Shown here: piece by piece, positions 25,890-33,565 of the stretch
Numbering within the stretch: position 1 is the stretch's first letter
Layout: the number at the start of each line of letters is the position of its first letter
NCBI GenBank assembly: GCA_028704555.1
Contig: JAQWFD010000003.1
Span: 91,674 to 155,673 of the forward strand
Direction: 5' to 3'
Origin: Desulfobacterales bacterium
Lineage (GTDB): Bacteria > Desulfobacterota > Desulfobacteria > Desulfobacterales > JAQWFD01
Length of the DNA stretch: 64,000 nt
Program-made: the position numbers and the translations under genes
The notes under the pieces: model-generated
The model's database searches: none
Told to the model about the DNA's origin: nothing
The model's input: only the letters and a program-made list of their open reading frames with translations

Positions 25890-26963
25890 CTACTGATAAT
25901 TCAAGAGCCCCCCTATAAACGCTTGTACGCCTTTTTTTCTTAGGATCTCAATGAAGTCGTCCCAGCGGGTTACTTTTGGTTTGCGGAAACTGCCAAGGTT
26001 TTCTATCTGTTCAGCCACCTGGGATGATGAAATCACTTTCGCATTCGTAGTATGTTTAATTGACTGGAGAAGTTGAATGATCGCGTTCGCGTTTTTGATA
26101 TAATCAAGTGCGTTAGAAATATTGAACACTGCGACATCGCAGTCGAGTGTTCGTTGAAGGCCCAATAAAGCATCTTGGTGTTGTAAATCGACGCATAAGA
26201 TCGAAATCCTGCCGTTTTCCGCCATTCTTGATAAAACCTGACAGGCAAACTCATTTTTGAACCACTGGGAATAGTTGATTTTTGATCGAGACTTCTTTTC
26301 GATGTCAATCAGCAATTTTTTGAATTTCAGGCCGGCTTCGTCTGGGGTGCAGATAAGATTCAGTTCATTCACATAATCATCCAAAGAGTGTCTCCAGTAT
26401 GCAGTGCAGTCAGTTAGAAGTTGTGACAGATTTATTTGTGTATCAGTCTGAACTTGTGTTTTCCAATGCACTTTTCTTAAGACCATCTTGTCTACATGTG
26501 TCGATTGGGCCAGCAAGGATCGAAGTTTTTCGACAGCCTTTACTGTCTCAGTGTTAATATCGACTGAAACAATTTGAGTACAGGATGCAATCTTGGTCGC
26601 AATGTCCAAAACAGATCCCGAAACTCCAACAACAGCGCCAGCATCCATCCCGCCGTAATTCAGGGCCGCCCACAATTCTTCTTGTTCAAAACCTTTCTCA
26701 TTGGAGAAAGGATAAGCCAGCTCTGGATTGGTTATTGTACCACTCAAGTATGCAATTGGCGGATATGACGGTGGAGCGACTATCCGATTCGGTATTATTT
26801 GTGTCAGAATATCTTCAGAAACTTCATGAGCACTGGTGATATCCATGCCGCTCACTTGGAACACGTATCTATTAGGGGGAAGAAGTCGGATTATCTTGCC
26901 ATGCACTTCCTTTCCGGGAACACCCTGATTCTTGGTTACATATTCGCCCAGCCGGAATTTCAT
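25890..26963 (-). CDS. SAM-binding-like protein of unknown function
   Basis: I do not recognise this 357-residue protein with certainty. The N-terminal part (1-65) has an SH3/KOW-like strand pattern (GEYVTKNQGVPGKEVHGKII). From about residue 105 there is a methyltransferase-like nucleotide-binding motif, AGAVVGVSGSVLDIATKIA, followed by IVSVDINTETV, as in Rossmann SAM-dependent enzymes. The later region has helix-rich sequence with DLQHQDALLGL and DCDVAVFNISNAL. There is no membrane segment. The small minus-strand gene at 27111-27401 lies upstream. Both could be recent arrivals, as the neighbours are unrelated. Confidence 0.55.
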   Translation of the reverse strand: MKFRLGEYVTKNQGVPGKEVHGKIIRLLPPNRYVFQVSGMDITSAHEVSEDILTQIIPNRIVAPPSYPPIAYLSGTITNPELAYPFSNEKGFEQEELWAALNYGGMDAGAVVGVSGSVLDIATKIASCTQIVSVDINTETVKAVEKLRSLLAQSTHVDKMVLRKVHWKTQVQTDTQINLSQLLTDCTAYWRHSLDDYVNELNLICTPDEAGLKFKKLLIDIEKKSRSKINYSQWFKNEFACQVLSRMAENGRISILCVDLQHQDALLGLQRTLDCDVAVFNISNALDYIKNANAIIQLLQSIKHTTNAKVISSSQVAEQIENLGSFRKPKVTRWDDFIEILRKKGVQAFIGGLLNYQ

Positions 26964-27055
26964 GATTTATTCACCTCATAAAGTTTCGTAGCCCACTCTG
27001 AGTTTGATGATGAGTGCCCCAAAGTAAAATCGTAGTTTTACCGATTTTCTTTCTC

Positions 27056-27116
27056 AGGCCCGTCAACGATGAGATCAGCCGTAGCGTAGCGATCGGCTGT
27101 ATTGATTTTGTTAGGG
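27056..27116 (-). repeat. imperfect palindrome after a small gene, attC-like
   Basis: On the minus strand CCCTAAC overlaps the stop of the small gene and is followed by CAGCCGATCG and CTACGGCTGATC, which can fold into a hairpin, then GTTGACG. The layout recalls an integron attC (RYYYAAC to GTTRRRY), but the two outer boxes are not complementary. This is a weak candidate only. Confidence 0.3.
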
Positions 27117-27428
27117 TGCTTTTTTGATTGCATGTGTAATTTTCCATGAGTTGTCTTCATTCATAGTCGCAGAAATTGTCAGCTCATCCTTACCCCATCC
27201 CGATAAAGCGACACACGAGAAGCACGCCCACGTAGAACGGCGATCATCGGAAATGCCACCGCGATCGAAGCCCCAAGGCATTGCAGTTATATTTTTATTT
27301 TCACGTCTGTACGCAAAGATTTCTGCTGCGGCGGGCGAACACTTCCAAAATTTATCTTCATCGAGGTTGAATTGAACCAATTTATGACCTTCCTTGAACA
27401 AGTGATTAAGTAGTTTCTGTTTATCTAT
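27111..27428 (-). CDS. small hypothetical protein, start uncertain
   Basis: The first usable start codon in frame is a TTG at 27401, giving 96 residues. The frame stays open upstream to about 27465 without an ATG, so the N terminus may be truncated or start at a rare codon. The sequence is rich in aromatic and charged residues (FNLDEDKFWKC, STWACFSCVALSGWGKDELT) and has no signal peptide. No family was recognised. Its stop codon lies in CCCTAAC at the edge of an imperfect palindrome that resembles an integron attC site (27056-27116). Confidence 0.45.
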   Translation of the reverse strand: MDKQKLLNHLFKEGHKLVQFNLDEDKFWKCSPAAAEIFAYRRENKNITAMPWGFDRGGISDDRRSTWACFSCVALSGWGKDELTISATMNEDNSWKITHAIKKAP

Positions 27429-27852
27429 ACAGGCCAGAAATTTTTTCCGACGAATTTCCGACTAAACGATGTCGTTTCTAACTGTTTATCACTCATTCTG
27501 GAATGATAAACAGAAACCGTATATCTATTCACGAATAGCTTTTTATCCATTGTCCCGCATGAAAAGTCAATTGCTGATAATTCGGGTGCCGATGCGAGGT
27601 AGAAAATATTTCGAGATCAAATGAAACGGGATAATAGATAAAATATTGTAGAACTGAGCCGACTTTATTTTTTTCAACTCTTTTCTTCCAGTATCAACCA
27701 CTGGAAACACGGAACGCACTGAATCTGATTTCCGTGTATTCCGTGGTTTTATTTTTAACCCGGGGTCGTCAAAATAGACCAGGGGATGGCCTCATTCCGG
27801 AGCTTGGCAGATTTTGTGGACACTACCGTATTTTCTGGCGTACTGCCCCGCA
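27429..27852. other. intergenic stretch
   Basis: About 420 bp without a supported gene. One short inverted repeat, GTTTATCA and TGATAAAC around 27482-27512, is visible. No RNA gene was recognised. Confidence 0.5.
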
Positions 27853-28824
27853 TTATTCCCCGGCGGGTTCTTCGTACTTGCGCCAGGTGTCATCGGGGTC
27901 AAAGGTGGTTATTGCTGCGGCCGCTGTGGCCGTGTCCTCGCCCAGGTCTTTTTCATAGATGATGCCTTCCTGATTGACGATGAAGGTCATGATACCCGAA
28001 ACCCCGTATCTGGCGGGGTAGGCGGCCAGGGCAAAGCCGAGGACCATTTTACCATCGGTCACATATTCGAAGGCGCCGCCGTTGGCATGTGCGCCCTGCC
28101 TCTTGAGAATTTTGAAATAATAGCCGTGAAAGGGTTCGGGATGGGCCTCATTCAGGCCGTCCGCATATCCCTGTTCAGTGGCCCCTGCGATCAGTGGGCC
28201 AAAAGGGCTTTCCTCCTCGTCCTCCCGTGCTTCCCAATAGAGTCCGTCCTTCTTGCCCTCACTGCTGGCAAACTTCTGGGCGAACCCCGGGCCGTTGCCG
28301 TCGGGCTTCATGCAGGCATACTCACGCTGGGCGTCGGTATAGGCTCGCATCACCTCGATGGTGTTCAGCTCGTTTCCGCCGATCTGCCGGTTGAGGATTT
28401 CCTCTCTGCCCGCCGGGGTGTCGAAGCGCCAGGTGTCCCCTTGCCGAACAATGGGGATCGGGAACGGATAATCCTTGCTGCCGATGAGGAGTACCGCCCG
28501 GCTTTCGTCTTCCTGATCAAGGCCGTTCTTTTTTTCACAGGCTTTCAGAAAGCGCGTTCTGCCGTTCTGGTCCGCGACTTTGTCGCCGGAGGAAAGGAGG
28601 TCCTCCGAGCCGGGGCCCAAGATGGCGAGCATCTCGGCATCGTTGTCGTCCTGAACTGCAGCGATCAGGGCGGCCACCGCCAGTTGCGGGGAGGCGAAAC
28701 GCTTCTGTTCCGCCGGCATCCCGGCCATAACGGAGGCTGCCAGGACGAGCATTGCGGTGAGCATCGTCATTGCGCCGGTAAACAACCACAACATTCTGTA
28801 TTTATCTGATTTAAGTACCATCAT
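27853..28824 (-). CDS. DUF2950 domain-containing periplasmic protein
   Basis: The preferred start is the ATG at 28824 (MMVLKSDKYR; 323 residues), with AAGGGG about 9 nt upstream. A longer frame would overlap the upstream gene. A signal peptide or anchor lies at about residues 12-32. The mature part begins with AEQKRFASPQLAVAALIAAV and carries the DUF2950 landmarks (LGPGSEDLLSSGD, GYYFKILKRQG, YPARYGVSGIMTFIVNQEG). The function of the family is unknown. It almost always neighbours DUF3300, as here, which implies a shared extracytoplasmic role. Confidence 0.88.
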   Translation of the reverse strand: MMVLKSDKYRMLWLFTGAMTMLTAMLVLAASVMAGMPAEQKRFASPQLAVAALIAAVQDDNDAEMLAILGPGSEDLLSSGDKVADQNGRTRFLKACEKKNGLDQEDESRAVLLIGSKDYPFPIPIVRQGDTWRFDTPAGREEILNRQIGGNELNTIEVMRAYTDAQREYACMKPDGNGPGFAQKFASSEGKKDGLYWEAREDEEESPFGPLIAGATEQGYADGLNEAHPEPFHGYYFKILKRQGAHANGGAFEYVTDGKMVLGFALAAYPARYGVSGIMTFIVNQEGIIYEKDLGEDTATAAAAITTFDPDDTWRKYEEPAGE

Positions 28825-28930
28825 AATATGTGCCCCTTTCTGTATGAATGGAATCATGGCCCGGTACTCCGGCTTACTGCTTGTTTTGGCCCCGGTCGTA
28901 GCGGCCGGCTCTGCCGTCACCGCCCGGACG

Positions 28931-30181
28931 TCATTTGCCGCGGGAGTCATCGCTCAGGCCCTGCCGGCTGCCCCGACCGCGTTCGCTTGATTGGCGTTCC
29001 TTCCGGCCCTCTTCGATCCGGTTGAAAACATTGCTGCGGCTTTTCTGCTGCGGTTCGCGCTCAATCCGTTTCCGCGTCTGAATTTCCTGCCCGGTCCGTT
29101 GCTGTATCTGCCGGTCATGTTTAACACGTCCCTGTTCCTGCTTGTTACGTTCGGTTTTTTTCTGAATCTGTTGTTCTTGTTCAACCCGTTTACGTTGCTG
29201 CCGGTTACGGTCAATTTTTATCCGGTCATCTCCGCGCCGATCACGATCCACTTCCCGGGGGCCAAGAAAACCACGGGTGTCGCGTCGAAAGCCAATGGAG
29301 CGGTTGGGGTCCTGGCCGTATTTTCTGGCGGTGGATTTATCGCGGTAGGCGACCCCCCGACGGTGACTGGGGGCGTGCTGCCAGCGGCCGGGCGTTGTTA
29401 TCCACCGGTCGTGTCTGACAAATCTTGGCCGTTTTTGTACATTGATGTAAATATGGTGGCGGTTCCAATCAAAATGGCTCCAGGTGCCGAAGGCGAATCC
29501 GAAATAAAAGCCGGGCCAGTATGAGATGCCGACGCCGATGCTTACCCCCGGGGGGCCCCAGTAATAGGGCGGATAGGCAGGATACCACCACGGGCCGTAG
29601 GCATGGAAGGGGTCATAGTACGGCACGTAGATGACCCTGGGATCTGCCGGCTCGATGATGATCGTCTCCTTTTCGACAAGGACTTTCTGCCTGGAGGTGG
29701 TGGTGAGGTTGCCCTGGTCATAGGCTTTGGTCCGCAGTTCCTGGACCACGTCCATGACCTCGGCCTCCTGGGCGAGAAAAGCGTTGCCGAGGTTGGTGGT
29801 CTCGGAGATCCGCTCGCTCATCAGGGCAGAGATCTCCGGAAAGTGGCAGATCGCCTTGACGCCGGGGTCCCAGTTTTTGTCCAAAAGCGCTGTATCAAGG
29901 GCATCGCCCTTCAGCTCCGGATTTTTTTTGATCCAGCGGTCGGCTTCGATTACTTCAATGGGATAGGTCGATGCCATCAGGATCTGGGACAGGAGCGCAT
30001 CGGGATACAAGGCGATGGGCGCCAGCATCTGCGCGAGTTCCTCCCGGCTGTATTTTTCAGACGGCTCCGGATAGCCGGTTTCCTCTGCTTTGCCCTGCCG
30101 TGGCGGCAGGGCAAGACAGAAAACAAGAAAAAAAGTGATGAACAATCCGAGGACCGGATGATAGATGCTCGTTGTTTTCAT
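28931..30181 (-). CDS. DUF3300 domain-containing protein
   Basis: This 416-residue protein has a signal peptide (about residues 1-32). The DUF3300 domain (about 42-245) has the diagnostic LAPIALYPDALLSQILMAST segment and a Trp/Tyr/Pro-rich stretch (YGPWWYPAYPPYYWGPPG). The C-terminal third (about 280-400) is a low-complexity R/Q/E/K-rich tail with degenerate repeats of QQR/KRIE type. The function is unknown. It probably acts in the periplasm or at the cell surface with the DUF2950 protein encoded 106 bp downstream. A GAGGTAATC site precedes the ATG. Confidence 0.88.
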   Translation of the reverse strand: MKTTSIYHPVLGLFITFFLVFCLALPPRQGKAEETGYPEPSEKYSREELAQMLAPIALYPDALLSQILMASTYPIEVIEADRWIKKNPELKGDALDTALLDKNWDPGVKAICHFPEISALMSERISETTNLGNAFLAQEAEVMDVVQELRTKAYDQGNLTTTSRQKVLVEKETIIIEPADPRVIYVPYYDPFHAYGPWWYPAYPPYYWGPPGVSIGVGISYWPGFYFGFAFGTWSHFDWNRHHIYINVQKRPRFVRHDRWITTPGRWQHAPSHRRGVAYRDKSTARKYGQDPNRSIGFRRDTRGFLGPREVDRDRRGDDRIKIDRNRQQRKRVEQEQQIQKKTERNKQEQGRVKHDRQIQQRTGQEIQTRKRIEREPQQKSRSNVFNRIEEGRKERQSSERGRGSRQGLSDDSRGK

Positions 30182-30543
30182 GATTACCTCCTCAAAAGCC
30201 GGGGCAGCGCGGCATGATTTCGCGGCTGCTGACGGCGGTGAAAGGAAATTTAGTATTTTAATTCTGAAATGAAACGGATCTGTTTTTTTGTATCGGGGGG
30301 CCGGACCATTTCGGCAAAAGCGTTTCTGTCACGATGCCTTTTCGGTAGACAATGCGTCGTGGTAGCCGGGAGAGAAAATTTTCCGGCTATCGGATGATGC
30401 GCAACTTAATTTTCAGTATAAAAAAATATAGGGCTTGATCATAACGTTGGCCATAACATCGTGAGGACCGTCCCGGCCGTTCCCGGCTTCTCCAGCACGA
30501 TCCGGGGGGATGCCGGTGCCATGAAACTAAAGCGCAAAAATTA
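30182..30543. other. intergenic stretch with a half MITE
   Basis: About 360 bp. The right third is the truncated MITE-like element at 30431-30540. Nothing else was recognised. Confidence 0.5.
30431..30540 (+). mobile_element. MITE-like element, left half of the long form (truncated)
   Basis: The copy starts GGGCTTGATCATAACG and runs through GAGGACCGTCCCGGCCGT and CAGCACGATCCGGGGGGATG to GCCATGAAACTAAAGCGC. It stops where the inner palindrome of the long form would begin its loop. It ends 3 bp before the stop codon (30544) of the SDR gene. No right end or target duplication is present. Confidence 0.88.
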
Positions 30544-32088
30544 TTACCAGTCGATTGGGAAATAATCCTTTAAAAACTTACCACACCAGTGTTTACCGGA
30601 ATTGATACCGTCAAAAAATGGATCACATACCCGTGCCGCACCGTCAACGATATCTAAAGGGGGTTGAAAATCATGCAGGTCCTGTTTGCGTCTGGATAGT
30701 TGCGCCGGATCTTCATCGGTTACCCAGCCGGTATCCACCGCATTCATGAAAATACCATAGTGCGCCAGTTCACTGGCCGAAGTATGGGTCAACATATTGA
30801 GCGCTGCTTTTGCCATATTGGTATGGGGATGGCGCTCTCCTTTTTTAAAACGCAAAAACTTGCCTTCCATGGCAGAGACATTCACGATATGTTTTTGACC
30901 GGTATTGTCTTTTTTCATTAACGGCGTCAGTTTATTGCATAATACAAAGGGTGCGACTGCGTTGATAAGCTGTATTTCAAGCATTTCCGCAGTCTGGATT
31001 TCACCGAGTTTAAGCCGCCAGCTGTTGGTGGTTCTTAAATCAACCTGCTGCAGGTCAACGTCCAATTCTCCTTTTGGAAAAACAGTCTCTGCAGGTAACG
31101 TGTTATCATAAGCATAGGGTATTTGAGATAGTTGCGCAGATTCTCTTAATCCTATTCCCGGCAGGTTCCCATGCCAGGTAACCGGCAGAGCGTGTTTTGA
31201 TTGCGGATTTGGCATATCAAAACAGTTTAATCTGTCAGTACATAGGCGGTAGTTCATCATCAGCTTTTGGACATTCTCGGGAAGTTCATGTGACGATTTT
31301 GCCTCATTGTGCATCAAATGGGCATAAAATTCGGGCGGACGACGGACTGTCTGGGCCGCATTATTGATTAAAATGTCCAGTCGATCAAAGGTTTGTTCAA
31401 TATGACTGCAAAAAATCTCCACACTGGGTGTGTGCCTTAAATCCAGTCCATAGATGTGTAATCGGTCCTCCCAGTCGTTAAAATCATTTTCCCTGGAATA
31501 CCTTAATGCTGCATCTACAGGAAAACGGGTAGTTGCAATAACCGAAGCACCTGCCCTTAACATCATTAAGGTTGCCTGATAACCAATTTTTAAACGTGAT
31601 CCGGTTATCAAAGCAACCTGTCCCCTTAAATCGGCGGTCTGAAACCGTTTTTGATAGTTCAGCTCCGCACAATCGGGGCACATCGTATCATAAAAAAAGT
31701 GCAGCTGGGTAAACTCAGCTTTGCAAACATAACAATTGCGTGGGGAGTGCAATATCAGAGGCCTTTTTGCAGATTCTGTGTTATCCGGGAGCTGTAAAGG
31801 GGCCGAAAATACTGCAGCGTCCCTGGCGGAACGAATGCCGGTTGCAGCTCTTGCCTTTCGTTCTGAAGAAACAATCTGTTGACGTTTCATTTTACGGATG
31901 GCTTTATTGCGTTTTTTTAACTCGTGACAATCGGGTCTGGATAGCTGCCCTGCAATTTTTATCAGTTCTATCTGTTTTTCTTTTGGCAATGCGACAAAAT
32001 CTTCACTATTGTTTACCATATGGGTCAGTATGTGAATACAATGATCTATTTCTTTTGTTCCATAATGCTGGGTTTGTTCCGTTTCCAA
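30544..32088 (-). CDS. SDR-family protein with zinc-finger N-terminal region
   Basis: This 514-residue protein starts at TTG with AAGGA 7 nt upstream. The N-terminal region (1-150) has a basic helical stretch and a four-cysteine zinc site (C119, C122, C137, C140). From about residue 155 there is a short-chain dehydrogenase/reductase domain with the nucleotide-binding motif TGSRLKIG (162-169), LDILINNAA and NVSAMEG. The usual catalytic YxxxK is HTNMAK, so Tyr is replaced by Thr while Lys is kept. It is larger than a typical SDR (250 residues), with an insertion between strands 4 and 5. The substrate is unknown. A half MITE abuts its stop codon. Confidence 0.8.
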   Translation of the reverse strand: METEQTQHYGTKEIDHCIHILTHMVNNSEDFVALPKEKQIELIKIAGQLSRPDCHELKKRNKAIRKMKRQQIVSSERKARAATGIRSARDAAVFSAPLQLPDNTESAKRPLILHSPRNCYVCKAEFTQLHFFYDTMCPDCAELNYQKRFQTADLRGQVALITGSRLKIGYQATLMMLRAGASVIATTRFPVDAALRYSRENDFNDWEDRLHIYGLDLRHTPSVEIFCSHIEQTFDRLDILINNAAQTVRRPPEFYAHLMHNEAKSSHELPENVQKLMMNYRLCTDRLNCFDMPNPQSKHALPVTWHGNLPGIGLRESAQLSQIPYAYDNTLPAETVFPKGELDVDLQQVDLRTTNSWRLKLGEIQTAEMLEIQLINAVAPFVLCNKLTPLMKKDNTGQKHIVNVSAMEGKFLRFKKGERHPHTNMAKAALNMLTHTSASELAHYGIFMNAVDTGWVTDEDPAQLSRRKQDLHDFQPPLDIVDGAARVCDPFFDGINSGKHWCGKFLKDYFPIDW

Positions 32089-32134
32089 GTTCTATTCCTT
32101 AAAAAATGGTATAATATTTAGAAAATTTATTGTA

Positions 32135-32368
32135 TTACCAGTGTGTTATATTATTCCGCGTGGCGATGTACAAGTCCTCGACTTTTTTTCTTGCCCAAGG
32201 GGCTTTTCGCAGGAATTTCAGACTGGACTTCACTGACGGATCGCTGTTGAAACACCGGATAACGATGCGTTTGCCCAACTCGCTCCAGCCATAATGCTTA
32301 ACCAGGCTATACACGATCTGCTCCAGGGTAATGCAGTGCAGTGGGTTATTGGCTTGTGGCTCATTCAT
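32135..32368 (-). CDS. VF530-family DNA-binding protein
   Basis: The preferred start is the ATG at 32368 ([12 protein letters not shown]; 77 residues). The frame is open upstream to 32533, where a TTG lies in the inverted repeat of the RAYT element, so the 55 extra residues are probably not native. The core [20 protein letters not shown], then [20 protein letters not shown] and [15 protein letters not shown], matches VF530 (COG4628, DUF2132). Those are small helical proteins thought to bind DNA. The function is otherwise unknown. Confidence 0.8.
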   Translation of the reverse strand: MNEPQANNPLHCITLEQIVYSLVKHYGWSELGKRIVIRCFNSDPSVKSSLKFLRKAPWARKKVEDLYIATRNNITHW

Positions 32369-32523
32369 CACTCGGGCTTTGTCCTTCTTTGGGGAAATCG
32401 TATTGGCAATGCTATCCGCTAAAATAAGCGATTCCGTATCAAAATACTCATACGTTGGGACTATACCATAGAAACGGGGCTTTTCAAAACCGATGATTTT
32501 TATCGAATACCTGAATAAATCCC

Positions 32524-32543
32524 AAGGGGTCAAGTCTTCGTTT
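32524..32543 (+). repeat. left inverted repeat of the RAYT element
   Basis: AAGGGGTCAAGTCTTCGTTT is the exact reverse complement of 33544-33563 and brackets the transposase gene. Confidence 0.95.
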
Positions 32544-32576
32544 GACTTTTATCATGAATTAATTTACAGGTGAAAT

Positions 32577-33545
32577 ATGTCCCGGCCCCTTCGAATCGAA
32601 TATAGTAACGCCTGTTATCATGTCCTGAACCGCGGCAGGCGGGGTGATAGAATATTTGCGGATCATGGGGATTGTCAGGCGTTTGTGAATCTGCTTCAGG
32701 AATCCATAGAAATGTGGAATGTCCGGATCTGCGCCTATTGCCTTATGCAAAATCATTATCATATATTGCTCCAGACCCCTGATGCCAATATATCCCGGTG
32801 CATGCGTCATATCAACGGGGTTTACACTCAACGCTACAATCGGCGGCATGGGTGTGACGGTCCATTGTTTCGCGGCCGTTACAAAGCTATTCTGATTGAC
32901 GGTGACAGCTATCTGCTGCAGTTGGTTCGATATATCCACAGAAATCCATTGAGGGCTGGAATTGTTCAATCGATGGACAAATATTTGTGGAGCAGTCACA
33001 GGGGGTATCTTTCCGATGTTGAAAAATGGGATTGGCTGGATAAAGCTTTTATTTTTTCGATATTTTCTCAAGATACCAGACAGGCAAAAAGAGCCTATAA
33101 GCAGTTTATAAATCTTGAGGATTCGAAGGATGTTCAGGATATTTTCGAAAGAAATAAGCTGCCCTCCGTGTTCGGCAGTGATAAATTCATCAGCTGGGTG
33201 AAAGAAAAATTTTTGGGTGAGAAAAATCATCATGAGGTGCCGGATTCATCTTTTCTCGTTCCGGAGATCAGCAAAATAAAAGCGGTAATTTGTGAGTATT
33301 ATTCAATACGGGAAAAAGACCTGCTGATACCTAAGCGGGGTGTGTTTAATGAACCGAGGCTTGTGGCGATTTATCTGATTCGTTTGTTCAGAAAAGATGG
33401 ATTGTCCCGGATCAGCCAGGAGTTTTCCATGAAAGGATACAGCTCGGCCAGCAGCGCTATCGATCGGTTGAAAAAGAAGATGGTAAGCGACCGGGAATTG
33501 AAGACACGGGTTGATGCTGTTAAGGATTTAATTGTAAAAGGCTAA
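32577..33545 (+). CDS. REP-associated tyrosine transposase (RAYT, IS200/Y1 family)
   Basis: This 322-residue protein has the Y1 transposase domain (residues 1-160), with the HUH motif in CLMQNHYHILLQTP (about 54-67) and the catalytic Tyr in LQLVRYIHRNP (about 113-123). A C-terminal extension (about 215-320) resembles the DnaA C-terminal helix-turn-helix (GLSRISQEFSMKGYSSASSA). RAYTs nick single-stranded DNA at REP-type hairpins and are usually single-copy domesticated enzymes. The gene is tightly bounded by perfect 20-bp inverted repeats at 32524-32543 and 33544-33563; the TAA stop overlaps the right repeat. The MITE-like palindromes of this window have different ends, so this protein is not an obvious partner for them. 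Confidence 0.92.
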   Translation: MSRPLRIEYSNACYHVLNRGRRGDRIFADHGDCQAFVNLLQESIEMWNVRICAYCLMQNHYHILLQTPDANISRCMRHINGVYTQRYNRRHGCDGPLFRGRYKAILIDGDSYLLQLVRYIHRNPLRAGIVQSMDKYLWSSHRGYLSDVEKWDWLDKAFIFSIFSQDTRQAKRAYKQFINLEDSKDVQDIFERNKLPSVFGSDKFISWVKEKFLGEKNHHEVPDSSFLVPEISKIKAVICEYYSIREKDLLIPKRGVFNEPRLVAIYLIRLFRKDGLSRISQEFSMKGYSSASSAIDRLKKKMVSDRELKTRVDAVKDLIVKG

Positions 33546-33563
33546 ACGAAGACTTGACCCCTT
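33544..33563 (+). repeat. right inverted repeat of the RAYT element
   Basis: AAACGAAGACTTGACCCCTT is the exact reverse complement of the left repeat at 32524-32543. It overlaps the transposase stop codon and ends 2 bp before the ATG of the helicase gene. Confidence 0.95.
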
Positions 33564-33565
33564 TT

